This document shows, piece by piece, positions 19,538 through 25,821 of a stretch of DNA of 27,531 nucleotides. Position 1 is the first letter of the stretch. Every line of letters starts with the position of its first letter. The translations under genes were made by a program, and so were the position numbers. This stretch comes from a virus: IMG/VR virus record IMGVR_UViG_3300037169_000023, positions 1 through 27,531 of that record; one strand, written 5' to 3'. Below the pieces are notes generated by a model. The model worked only from the letters and a program-made list of their open reading frames with translations, had not been told where the DNA came from and did no database searches.

Positions 19538-19879
19538 ATGGCAACTAAAACTTGGATTACCGACGCAAACAATAACCGCTGCTCCATTGATTATTGGGGG
19601 TCGCGTGAAGCGGCACAGAAGGCGCTTGATAGCCTCAAAAACTGCTTCGACTGCACCGACTGCTCCGACTGCTTCGACTGCTCCGACTGCACCGGCTGCT
19701 ACCGCTGCTCCGACTGCTCCGACTGCTACCACTGCTCCGGCTGCTTCGGCTGCTCCGACTGCTCCGGCTGCTCCGGCTGCTTCGGCTGCTCCGACTGCAC
19801 CGACTGCTCCGACTGCTCCGACTGCTACCACTGCTCCGGCTGCTTCGGCTGCTCCGGCGATATTGGTTTTACGGTGTGA
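19538..19879 (+). CDS. Cysteine-triplet (CXX) array protein 3, 113 aa
   Basis: ATG 19538 after TCAGGAGG. The identical constant region leads to 23 xxC units: FDC, TDC, SDC, TGC, YRC, YHC, SGC, FGC. It ends SGDIGFTV-stop. The 3' edge (GATATTGGTTTTACG...GAGTA) is homologous to that of copy 1, including a remnant of the helicase-end repeat. TGA 19877-19879 overlaps the next gene's GTG. It lies exactly where accessory-style sequence returns to core style. Confidence 0.75.
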   Translation: MATKTWITDANNNRCSIDYWGSREAAQKALDSLKNCFDCTDCSDCFDCSDCTGCYRCSDCSDCYHCSGCFGCSDCSGCSGCFGCSDCTDCSDCSDCYHCSGCFGCSGDIGFTV

Positions 19880-20394
19880 GTAGGGCAGGTGAACTTGCGT
19901 GTTGCAACGCAGATAGTTACGCTGCTAAGTGGTTGGAAAATATACAATTAATGAGTGTGTTACAGCACACAAACTTAGTGTTGCTAAGTTGCATAATGCC
20001 TTACGCAAACAGCCTGCCCGTAGTACCGAACACGCGGGGTACCTGCAATAGTTGCCAGCGTGGCGGCATTGTAGTCCTACAACATGGTGGCGGAGTGCAC
20101 GTGCTGGCCATGCACACGGTTGCCAGTGCACAGTGCCCCGGTAGCTATAGCATCCCGGAAGCTATAAGCATCCCGGAAGCCACCTATGCCATACCACCCA
20201 ACCAAGCCGTATGGCCCTGTGAGAATGTACCGGTGGCCCTAGCTACTGAAAAGCGCAAGCTATGCTCCGCCGTGCGCCACAGCAGCCCCACGGTAAGCGC
20301 ACAGCCGGTGTATGCGCCTAACCGTACTACCAAGCCCTGCTGCGGTGGCAGTGGTGCGCACACCAAGGAATGCAAGGCGGTGCAGCATGGCTAG
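19876..20394 (+). CDS. Cys-rich hypothetical protein, probably former helicase neighbour, 172 aa
   Basis: GTG 19876 is coupled to array gene 3 (GTGA). It begins SRAGELACCNADSYAAKWL, the segment duplicated at 16262, then continues into CNSCQRGGIVVLQHGGG, a duplicated SIPEA(I/T) stretch (about 20149-20184), and CCGGSGAHTKEC, a zinc-knuckle-like end. A later start at ATG 19996 is possible. Since A1 shows MLRVDEL overlapping the helicase stop, I infer that this gene originally followed the helicase directly. Function unknown; zinc or nucleic-acid binding is suggested by the Cys/His spacing. Confidence 0.6.
   Translation: MSRAGELACCNADSYAAKWLENIQLMSVLQHTNLVLLSCIMPYANSLPVVPNTRGTCNSCQRGGIVVLQHGGGVHVLAMHTVASAQCPGSYSIPEAISIPEATYAIPPNQAVWPCENVPVALATEKRKLCSAVRHSSPTVSAQPVYAPNRTTKPCCGGSGAHTKECKAVQHG
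19878..19905 (+). repeat. Direct repeat A3
   Basis: Third helicase-end-like repeat. It matches A2 except for loss of 6 nt (CGCCAA) and one C/T. It lies at the downstream edge of the island and begins the gene at 19876. Confidence 0.6.
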
Positions 20395-21382
20395 CCCACA
20401 CAGTGCCACCGCAGCCAAGCGCATACAGGCCGCACAGCGCAGCGGCAAACCGGCTAAGGCAGCTAAGGCAGCTAAGGCAGCTAAGCTGCTAGCCAAAGCT
20501 ACAAAGCCCGTACCAAAGGTTACACACGAAATACTTGGTCCTGATATAGTTGAAGACTTCCTGCCTGAGTACCCACAGATAGGGGCTGGAATGCTGCTGC
20601 CTTCTATACTTACTGCGCCTACCGTAAGTAAGGCAGCACAGAAACGCGCTGAGAAAGCAGCGGCCCTGCAAGCCAAGGTTGCAGCCGCGCAGCAAACCGC
20701 TAAGCAGCGGTTGCTGGTAGTGGGCGACCACGTTGTAGAGTGCCGCCCATTTGCGGGGCAGCTTAAGCCCGAACCGGAGCCTGAAACGCAAGTGGTGCCG
20801 CGTAAGCCTGCCACTAGGGTGGACGTTAACGTGTACCAAGTGTACCGAGACATTAACGGTGTGGCCTACTTGCGCGTAGGCCAAAGCAAAGACGGCGCAA
20901 TGCTGGTAGTGAACAAGGGCTTTCAGGTGGAGCTAGTGGACATGCCCAACGACACCATCAAGGCTTTGAATCTACAGCCCGTAGTGGGTAGTAGCATATT
21001 GGATGCTGCAGAAAAGTTGTTGCACCCTATGAACGACCAAGCTACAATTTCTTTGCGTGCAAAAACACAACTGATTTTAATACTTGAAAACGAGGAGTTA
21101 CAAAACATGGCTACCAAGAGCGTTGAAGCGAAGAACAAACCGGCGAAGTTTGCCAGTGTTAATGCCCCGGCTGCCAAGGGCAGCAAAGCCACCAAACCTG
21201 CCAAGGCTGAGAAGCCTGCTAAGGTTGAGAAGCCTGCTATGGTTGAGAAGCCTGCTATGGTTGAGAAGCCTGCTAAGGCCGCGAAGAATGCCACTAGCGG
21301 TGAACCAGCATCGCAACGCCCCAAAGCAGACAAAAACGACGAACTACGGGGCAGCCGCTTCGGCTACCTGTACAACAGCTAA
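20387..21382 (+). CDS. Lys/Ala/Pro-rich protein with central domain, 331 aa
   Basis: ATG 20387 overlaps the preceding stop and follows AAGGCGG. The N-terminus is a histone-H1-like run (AAKAAKAAKAAKLLAKATKP). The centre has a helix (KAAQKRAEKAAALQAKVAAA) and a beta-rich domain (DVNVYQVYRDINGVAYLRV, GFQVELVDMPN). The C-terminal quarter holds repeats EKPAKV/EKPAMV and ends GSRFGYLYNS. The basic ends could coat or condense DNA (inference). A strong internal start at 21107 may yield a separate C-terminal product. Core codon style. Confidence 0.6.
   Translation: MASPHSATAAKRIQAAQRSGKPAKAAKAAKAAKLLAKATKPVPKVTHEILGPDIVEDFLPEYPQIGAGMLLPSILTAPTVSKAAQKRAEKAAALQAKVAAAQQTAKQRLLVVGDHVVECRPFAGQLKPEPEPETQVVPRKPATRVDVNVYQVYRDINGVAYLRVGQSKDGAMLVVNKGFQVELVDMPNDTIKALNLQPVVGSSILDAAEKLLHPMNDQATISLRAKTQLILILENEELQNMATKSVEAKNKPAKFASVNAPAAKGSKATKPAKAEKPAKVEKPAMVEKPAMVEKPAKAAKNATSGEPASQRPKADKNDELRGSRFGYLYNS
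21107..21382 (+). CDS. Possible internal-start product, 91 aa
   Basis: In the same frame, ATG 21107 is preceded by GAGGAG (21092-21097) with 9 nt, better than the site of the full-length gene. The product, starting ATKSVEAKNKPAKFASVN, would be a lone basic Lys/Pro/Ala peptide. A TTGCGT-17-TTTAAT element (21053-21081) could promote it. Either one gene with two products or two genes fused by loss of a stop. Confidence 0.45.
   Translation: MATKSVEAKNKPAKFASVNAPAAKGSKATKPAKAEKPAKVEKPAMVEKPAMVEKPAKAAKNATSGEPASQRPKADKNDELRGSRFGYLYNS
21203..21274 (+). repeat. 18-bp tandem repeat, 4 copies
   Basis: Units AAGGCTGAGAAGCCTGCT, AAGGTTGAGAAGCCTGCT and two of ATGGTTGAGAAGCCTGCT encode KAEKPA, KVEKPA, MVEKPA, MVEKPA. 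In-frame, so copy number can vary without frameshift. Confidence 0.95.
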
Positions 21383-21406
21383 AAAGATTAAGGAGACTAG
21401 TTCTTT

Positions 21407-22198
21407 ATGGCAGTGCAATGGAACGCAAAATGCACCCGCACTTCGGAGTATCGTTTCTATCCCGAAGACATCAAAATTAAACCTGAACTCAATGGTCGCC
21501 ACGAACTCCCCGACGTGGAATGTTTGATCGAAGACATTACTCGCAACGGTCAGATTTCGCCGGTGACGGTACGCAACGATGGCGGAACGCCTGTCCTGGT
21601 CGCGGGATTCTCCCGCTGGCGCGCGGTGAGCGAAATCAACAAGCGCAAGTTGCTTCCCGTCAAGTTACAGATGCGCTGCACTTACGTGCAGTGTTCGGAG
21701 ATGGAGGGCTTCGTCGCTAACATCGCAGAGAACCGCTTTCGCAACGGCACTTCCTTGTTGGACGATGCTCACAACATCGCCAAGCTGATTCACAAGTGGA
21801 ACCTGACGGAGCAGCAGGTCGCGGCGATCTACTTCCCCGACGCAGCGAAAGACGAGACGGTTGGGAAGGAAGCGCTGCGCTTCGTGAAGAAGCGTTTGGG
21901 ACTGGCAACGCTGACCCCGGAAGCAGAGGCAGCTATTTTGAATGGCCGGTTGAAAGAGACCGCTGCGAGCGCTATCGCCAAACTGGACGCGGAGAACCAG
22001 CGTGCAGTGATCGCCAAATCAAAGGGCGGAGCAGTGAAGGGTAGCACTGTGGCCGCTGCTGGTGACAAGAAGACTCGCCGTTCGATCAAGGAGCAGATCC
22101 GCGAAGTCATCGAGAGTGGTACGTTCAAGCTTGGCAAAGTAGAACATACTGCTGATCAAACCGTGATCGATTGGCTTTCCAGCCTTCTCAGCAGCTAA
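21407..22198 (+). CDS. ParB/Spo0J-like protein, 263 aa
   Basis: ATG 21407 with AAGGAG (21390-21395). The ParB N-terminal domain is visible: ELPDVECLIEDITRNGQI, SPVTVRNDGGTPVLVAGFSR with the G-x-x-R-x-x-A box (GFSRWRA, about 67-73), and NIAENRFRNGTSLLDDAHNI. A helix-turn-helix-like region (WNLTEQQVAAIYF) and a helical C-terminus follow. No ParA or centromere repeats are seen, so a plasmid-type partition role is not supported. Phage ParB-like proteins may be transcription regulators or nucleases. Accessory codon style between two core genes suggests an insertion. A terminator follows. Confidence 0.8.
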   Translation: MAVQWNAKCTRTSEYRFYPEDIKIKPELNGRHELPDVECLIEDITRNGQISPVTVRNDGGTPVLVAGFSRWRAVSEINKRKLLPVKLQMRCTYVQCSEMEGFVANIAENRFRNGTSLLDDAHNIAKLIHKWNLTEQQVAAIYFPDAAKDETVGKEALRFVKKRLGLATLTPEAEAAILNGRLKETAASAIAKLDAENQRAVIAKSKGGAVKGSTVAAAGDKKTRRSIKEQIREVIESGTFKLGKVEHTADQTVIDWLSSLLSS

Positions 22199-22203
22199 CT
22201 CGG

Positions 22204-22236
22204 AAGCGCGAATCGAAGCTGGTTCGCGCTTTCGTT
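22204..22236 (+). terminator. Hairpin terminator after ParB-like gene
   Basis: AAGCGCGAA (22204-22212) pairs perfectly with TTCGCGCTT (22223-22231), 10-nt loop, followed by TCGTT. The U-run is short, so termination may be partial. Confidence 0.55.
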
Positions 22237-22470
22237 CAGGAAAACTGGCAGCTTGGGTTCTGTCTGGGAAACGTAGTGAAGTACGTAGCGCGCGCAGGGC
22301 ACAAAGATAACGCACACATGTACTTTGATCGTGCACTTACATCCGCAGAAAGACGCACGCTGGCTCTGGCCAATAAGTTAGCCGGTATGCTGGAGTGTGT
22401 GCACGAGCGCAGCCTTGGTAACCGTTACGTAGAGCTAGCCTTTAAACATTGGCTTACTCATCCTGCGTGA
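22219..22470 (+). pseudogene. DUF3310-like protein, 5' end missing
   Basis: The frame reads FVQENWQLGFCLGNVVKYVA, RAGHKDN, then a helical part ending HWLTHPA. GFCLGNVVKYVARAGHKD is the DUF3310-type F-LGN-xKYxxRAGxK motif. No ATG or GTG lies upstream outside the ParB gene. CTG 22219 and TTG 22171 (inside ParB) are the only options. Core codon style resumes here right after the accessory-style ParB gene. I infer that the insertion removed the original start. It may be expressed by read-through or be dead. Confidence 0.5.
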
Positions 22471-22546
22471 AACCATAACCCCTAACGAGACGGAGCTCGC
22501 AGTTGTTAAAGCAGTGCTGCAACTGTGGGAGGAGGCTACAACGTAA
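22463..22546 (+). CDS. Possible small helical peptide, 27 aa
   Basis: A frame with CTG 22463 as the only nearby start encodes RETITPNETELAVVKAVLQL, then WEEATT, ending TAA in a TAATG overlap with the next gene. The helix is plausible and contains the GGAGGAGG used downstream. Weak support. Confidence 0.25.
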   Translation: MRETITPNETELAVVKAVLQLWEEATT

Positions 22547-23052
22547 TGACAGTGACACACATGCACACACCCGGTAAAGACGTAGATAAGGGTGGTAGTG
22601 GCTACGTATACGCTACCTGTGTAATTTGCAGCCGCAAAATACGTCGTTGGACTGGCAGTGAAGGAGCACAGTGGGAGGTGCTAGCAGAAGCAAAGCAACC
22701 GGTGGTAGCAACAGCAACAGTCGCAACCTTAGCAGTACCCAAAGATGTTAAGGATGCCATTGATGACGACCAGCTTGCTGCTGTGGCTCGCAGTGCTAAT
22801 GCATGGCAGGTAGGCGGTACGCACTACCAAGACAACGCAGTGCAGTGCCCACATTGTGGTGGCACGCTGCAGCACTGGGATATTTACAAATTCTTTCCGT
22901 ATATTGAAGGCGTTATTACGAAGTATCTTTGGCGTTGGCGTGATAAGAACGGTGTGCAGGACTTGGATAAGGCGCGCCACTACCTTGACAAGTTGTTTGA
23001 AGTGGCCAGCGGTGAGTTGATGAAACCTAAGCCGCAGCACAGAACACCGTAA
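22546..23052 (+). CDS. DUF3310 domain protein, 168 aa
   Basis: ATG 22546 after GGGAGGAGG. The N-terminal 50 residues hold CVICSRKIRRW, a possible zinc site with His residues nearby. The C-terminal 75 residues are a clear DUF3310 domain: WQVGGTHYQDNAVQCPHCGG, then LQHWDIYKFFPYIEGVITKY, LWRWRDKNGVQDLDKARHYL. The family is found in many phages, sometimes described as nucleotide-kinase-like, without firm biochemistry. It is the last plus-strand gene before the terminator. Confidence 0.85.
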   Translation: MTVTHMHTPGKDVDKGGSGYVYATCVICSRKIRRWTGSEGAQWEVLAEAKQPVVATATVATLAVPKDVKDAIDDDQLAAVARSANAWQVGGTHYQDNAVQCPHCGGTLQHWDIYKFFPYIEGVITKYLWRWRDKNGVQDLDKARHYLDKLFEVASGELMKPKPQHRTP

Positions 23053-23070
23053 GCTAGAGCACAAACGAAT

Positions 23071-23131
23071 AAAGGCCAGTAGGCACTCCCCCAGTACATC
23101 GGGCAAGTGCCTACCGACCTTTGTTGTTTTT
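23071..23131 (+). terminator. Strong terminator of the plus-strand operon
   Basis: AAAGG (23071-23075) and GTAGGCACT (23079-23087) pair with AGTGCCTAC (23106-23114) and CCTTT (23118-23122), then GTTGTTTTT. The two stems are separated by a 3x3 internal loop. It protects the convergent minus-strand genes from plus-strand read-through. Confidence 0.85.
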
Positions 23132-23150
23132 ACGGTGGATTTAGTTTGCA

Positions 23151-23225
23151 GGGCACAGTGGGGATGCTGCGTGCCCCGCACACTGTGCCCCGGGCCGCAT
23201 GGCTGGCCACCACCTACCATGCGGC
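23151..23225. other. Two perfect hairpins between convergent operons
   Basis: GGGCACAGTG (23151-23160) pairs with CACTGTGCCC (23181-23190). GCCGCATGG (23194-23202) pairs with CCATGCGGC (23217-23225). Neither is followed by a U-run on either strand. They may stabilise mRNA 3' ends, stop the minus-strand transcript by another route, or form a small structured RNA. Confidence 0.6.
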
Positions 23226-23237
23226 AACTTATAGACC

Positions 23238-24038
23238 CTAGTGCCAAGCCGGGCCAAGATGTAGTACCCAAGCATCATTAAGGTACTGGTTAACGTAGTT
23301 GTACGGCAGCCAGAAGTCACCGCCTTGGCCCCACGTACTGCCCCAGCTGTTGCGTTTGTGCAGTGCACCTTGTGAGCCATCAAGGTTTTGGTGTTTGTCA
23401 TCGTAGCCAAAGGTAAGCGTACAATGGCCGCCCAGCGACTGCTCAGTGCTGGCAGGCATAGGTACTTCACCACTGCTGGCTACGGCATCACTTTCAAAGG
23501 AATTAAAAACATCAATGCCATCGACAAAGCAGTAGCCGCTGGCTAGGCACCCTTTCATATCGCCTAAAGTAGGCAGTGTGTGATATGCTCCACCCTTGTA
23601 CTTAATCGCATCTGCTACAGCTTGTGGACTGGGTGGTGTGTTTAATGTGGCTGGCCCATAAGCATCGTCAACTTCTGGGCACACCCCAAACTTATTTAGT
23701 ACCTTAGCACCGGTACGCACCATGCCGCCGGCATCATTGGGTAAGGTACCTTCGAGCTGGCGTACTAGGTAGTAAATGTCTTGCGGGCTAAACTCCGGTA
23801 CTGCTGTAGTGTACGGACCGAACTTGCGGAATAGCCAAGCCGCAAACCCTTGCCACCCGTGGCCTACGCAGCTGCCTTCCTGTCCTTGGTCACGTACTGC
23901 ACCTAACAGTGCACCTTCGTCAGCTGCAATGGGCTGCACAGTAGTACCAGTTAAGCGCAGTATCTTGTCACGGGTGTCAGCGCTGTCCCTAAGCTGGCCG
24001 TACACACGGCCAGCTGGCGAAACTACAAGTGGGTTCAC
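23238..24038 (-). CDS. Papain-like (C1A) cysteine protease, 266 aa
   Basis: The start is GTG at 24038 with AAAGGA upstream. The catalytic set is intact: Gln51 and Cys57 in RDQGQEGSCVGHGWQ (six apart, as in papain), His205 in GGHCTLTFGYDD, Asn230 in RNSWGSTWG. No signal peptide or long propeptide is present, only about 45 residues before the active site. It lies last in the minus-strand block after lysis genes. Possible roles are processing of virion proteins, attack on host surface proteins during release, or a virion-borne enzyme. None is shown by the sequence. Confidence 0.88.
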   Translation of the reverse strand: MNPLVVSPAGRVYGQLRDSADTRDKILRLTGTTVQPIAADEGALLGAVRDQGQEGSCVGHGWQGFAAWLFRKFGPYTTAVPEFSPQDIYYLVRQLEGTLPNDAGGMVRTGAKVLNKFGVCPEVDDAYGPATLNTPPSPQAVADAIKYKGGAYHTLPTLGDMKGCLASGYCFVDGIDVFNSFESDAVASSGEVPMPASTEQSLGGHCTLTFGYDDKHQNLDGSQGALHKRNSWGSTWGQGGDFWLPYNYVNQYLNDAWVLHLGPAWH

Positions 24039-24056
24039 TTTTGTGTATGTCCTTTC

Positions 24057-24533
24057 TTACAGCCTACGGTTGGTACCGGCAATCTTGGCAGCAGCGTTGA
24101 ACTGCTGCTTGAATTGCTTTGCAGTAAGGGTTGCGCTACCCCTGACTTGCGCCTTGGCAGCAGATTTAATCACAGCCCCACTGGAGTTAGTAATGGTGCC
24201 TGCCGGGGCTTGCGCGGTAATGAAGCTCTCAATGGCCAGCACTACGGCCTGCACCAAAGCCTGCTGTTTGGGGCTAGCCTTAGTAGCTGCCTCTTGGTAC
24301 AGCTGCAGCGCTGCAGCCAAGCAACTGTCAATCTTTTCGGTGGTTGTGCCGGGTGCAGCGGCACAGACAATGGACTGCGCAGCCTGCTCAACCAGGGGCG
24401 CAATGGCAGGGTCGGCAATGACAACCACGATGTCGGATGCAGATACAATATCCTGCATCAGGGTTGGCGCGCTGCACGCGGTACCTGCCAGCAGTACAAC
24501 GATGGCTACTACGATAAGGCAAATAGTTTTCAT
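24057..24533 (-). CDS. Lipoprotein, 158 aa
   Basis: ATG 24533 is chosen over an upstream frame extension because the signal peptide starts there and AGGAGA precedes it. KTICLIVVAIVVLLAGTAC is a type II signal with the lipobox LAGTAC, so the mature protein would start at Cys and be membrane-anchored. The mature part is Ala-rich and helical (LVEQAAQSIVCAAAPG, ALVQAVVLAIESFITAQ). In a lysis cassette, an outer-membrane lipoprotein could be an o-spanin, but it is larger and less Pro-rich than typical ones. A superinfection-exclusion role is another option. Confidence 0.7.
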   Translation of the reverse strand: MKTICLIVVAIVVLLAGTACSAPTLMQDIVSASDIVVVIADPAIAPLVEQAAQSIVCAAAPGTTTEKIDSCLAAALQLYQEAATKASPKQQALVQAVVLAIESFITAQAPAGTITNSSGAVIKSAAKAQVRGSATLTAKQFKQQFNAAAKIAGTNRRL

Positions 24534-24592
24534 AGCTTGTGTTTTCTCCTGTGGCACACGGCACACAGTGGGTGGCCACTTCTTTGTGGGGT

Positions 24593-24946
24593 TTATGTGG
24601 GTTGCTTGGGTGGTGTGGCTGTTAGCACCGCTGCAGTTACCAGAGGTGCTCCTTCAGGCGAGCTTGCGTTTATAGCTACCACGGCAGATGCTACTTGTTT
24701 GGGTGGCGTAGCTTGCAGCTGCGCCAGCTGGCCTTCTGTGCTGTGCCCACCAGCATAGCGTGAGTAGGCAAATGCTGCAAAGTTAAACAGCAGGCAATAG
24801 AACGGGTGCTCATTTAGGAATCCTAGCACCTGCCCGCGTGCGCTTGCATCAGCCGCTAGGAACAATGTAAACATTCCGTAGATACTGACAAACGTATGCG
24901 CTGAAAGATTGTGTTGAACAACCCATAGGTTTATCTTGTTTAGCAA
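24593..24946 (-). CDS. Holin-like membrane protein, 117 aa
   Basis: TTG 24946 has GGAGGGGTGG upstream and overlaps the endolysin stop, so the two are coupled. An N-terminal amphipathic segment (NKINLWVVQHNLSAHTFVSI) is followed by hydrophobic stretches (YGMFTLFLAA; FYCLLFNFAAFAYSRY). A long Ala/Pro/Thr tail completes it. The short N-terminus with SAHT, a VLGFLNEHP-type loop and two membrane segments resembles holins I have seen next to transglycosylase endolysins. It would form the inner-membrane lesion that releases the endolysin (inference from context). Confidence 0.55.
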   Translation of the reverse strand: MLNKINLWVVQHNLSAHTFVSIYGMFTLFLAADASARGQVLGFLNEHPFYCLLFNFAAFAYSRYAGGHSTEGQLAQLQATPPKQVASAVVAINASSPEGAPLVTAAVLTATPPKQPT

Positions 24947-25470
24947 GGCACCACCCCTCCATTGTAGTAGTTAACAACGTGGGTGGTATATGCAGGCGAT
25001 ATTTTGGCCTTGGGGTTTCCACCGTTCCAAGTGTCACAAATGTCGTGCAAAGTTTTGTCCTTCCAATGCTCAATTACATAGTGATTGAAAAACTTAATGC
25101 TAGCTGCAAAAGTTAGCGCCGGGTCGGCCGCTAACTGCTCTGGTGTATAGGGCTGCAGGTTGTAGGCCATGACTTGCAACGGGCCGTAGCTGCAGGCACC
25201 GTCATAGGGGTACTTGGCAATGTACTCCTGCAAATCTGTACTTGCGGTGTACAAGGCACCACCCTTGTCCCAACTAGGCTCGTGGCGCGGTGCCATGTTA
25301 GCACCAAAGCTGCTCTCCACACCACACAGCGCCCACAACAGGCGTACACCGTCAATGGGCTTGCCGTTAGATGTGTCAACGGACTCAGCAAGTTCAAGCG
25401 CTGGTCCATTAGCGTGGCACAACTGCCCAAGCAATTGGCGTGATATGCTTCTTACGTATTTTTCTGTCAT
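24940..25470 (-). CDS. Endolysin, SLT-type lytic transglycosylase, 176 aa
   Basis: ATG 25470 with GGAGGAGC directly upstream. The lysozyme-like fold is shown by GVRLLWALCGVESSFG (catalytic Glu52), ACSYGPLQVMAYN (the GPxQ motif), the helix DPALTFAASIKFFNHYVIEH, and WNGGNPKAKISPAYTTHVVN. It cleaves the MurNAc-GlcNAc bond of peptidoglycan. No signal peptide is visible, so release depends on a holin. It lies between candidate holin and spanin-like genes. Confidence 0.85.
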   Translation of the reverse strand: MTEKYVRSISRQLLGQLCHANGPALELAESVDTSNGKPIDGVRLLWALCGVESSFGANMAPRHEPSWDKGGALYTASTDLQEYIAKYPYDGACSYGPLQVMAYNLQPYTPEQLAADPALTFAASIKFFNHYVIEHWKDKTLHDICDTWNGGNPKAKISPAYTTHVVNYYNGGVVPC

Positions 25471-25495
25471 GCTCCTCCACGATATGTTTACTCTT

Positions 25496-25819
25496 TTACC
25501 TGTGACTCCGGTAATTCGACCACTCTAATCGCATTTGTTTCAGTTCCAACTGCAAAGCGACCAACTGCTCGTTGTTATCTTTCAGCGCTTCGGTAAGGTT
25601 CTGAATCTGAATCGCCTTGATCCCCTGGTCGCCCAGATTCTTTTGGACCTCTATTGCGAGCTGATCCTTGGAAACATACACTTCCTTGATGTTCTGGACA
25701 TCGTTGCTCAGTTTGAAGTAACCCCCAATGGCCGGTAGCCACGAAGCCAGCAACGCCACGGTGAGGATGATATCGCGTATCGTGTACGGCTTGTTGGGTT
25801 GGGGATCGTCCATCGTCAT
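25496..25819 (-). CDS. Membrane-anchored coiled-coil protein, spanin-like, 107 aa
   Basis: ATG 25819 after GGAG. An N-terminal cytoplasmic stretch (MDDPQPNKPYTIRD) is followed by one transmembrane helix (IILTVALLASWLPAIGGYF). A coiled coil runs to the C-terminus (QNLTEALKDNNEQLVALQLE, LKQMRLEW). This N-in, C-out layout is that of an inner-membrane spanin (Rz type), although holin-associated proteins look alike. Accessory codon style differs from the flanking lysis genes, suggesting replacement of this cassette member. Confidence 0.5.
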   Translation of the reverse strand: MTMDDPQPNKPYTIRDIILTVALLASWLPAIGGYFKLSNDVQNIKEVYVSKDQLAIEVQKNLGDQGIKAIQIQNLTEALKDNNEQLVALQLELKQMRLEWSNYRSHR

Positions 25820-25821
25820 TG

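Noticed and set aside
15964-19879. Diversity-generating retroelement with variable repeats
   Set aside because: No reverse transcriptase or template repeat is present, and differences are not confined to adenines.
15964-19879. RiPP precursor peptides with leader and Ser/Thr/Cys core
   Set aside because: The architecture is suggestive, but no modifying enzyme, protease or transporter for such peptides lies in the window.
23776-24758. Long plus-strand frames opposite the protease and lipoprotein
   Set aside because: The minus strand carries the papain catalytic motifs and a lipobox. The plus frames are Cys/Ser-rich shadows.
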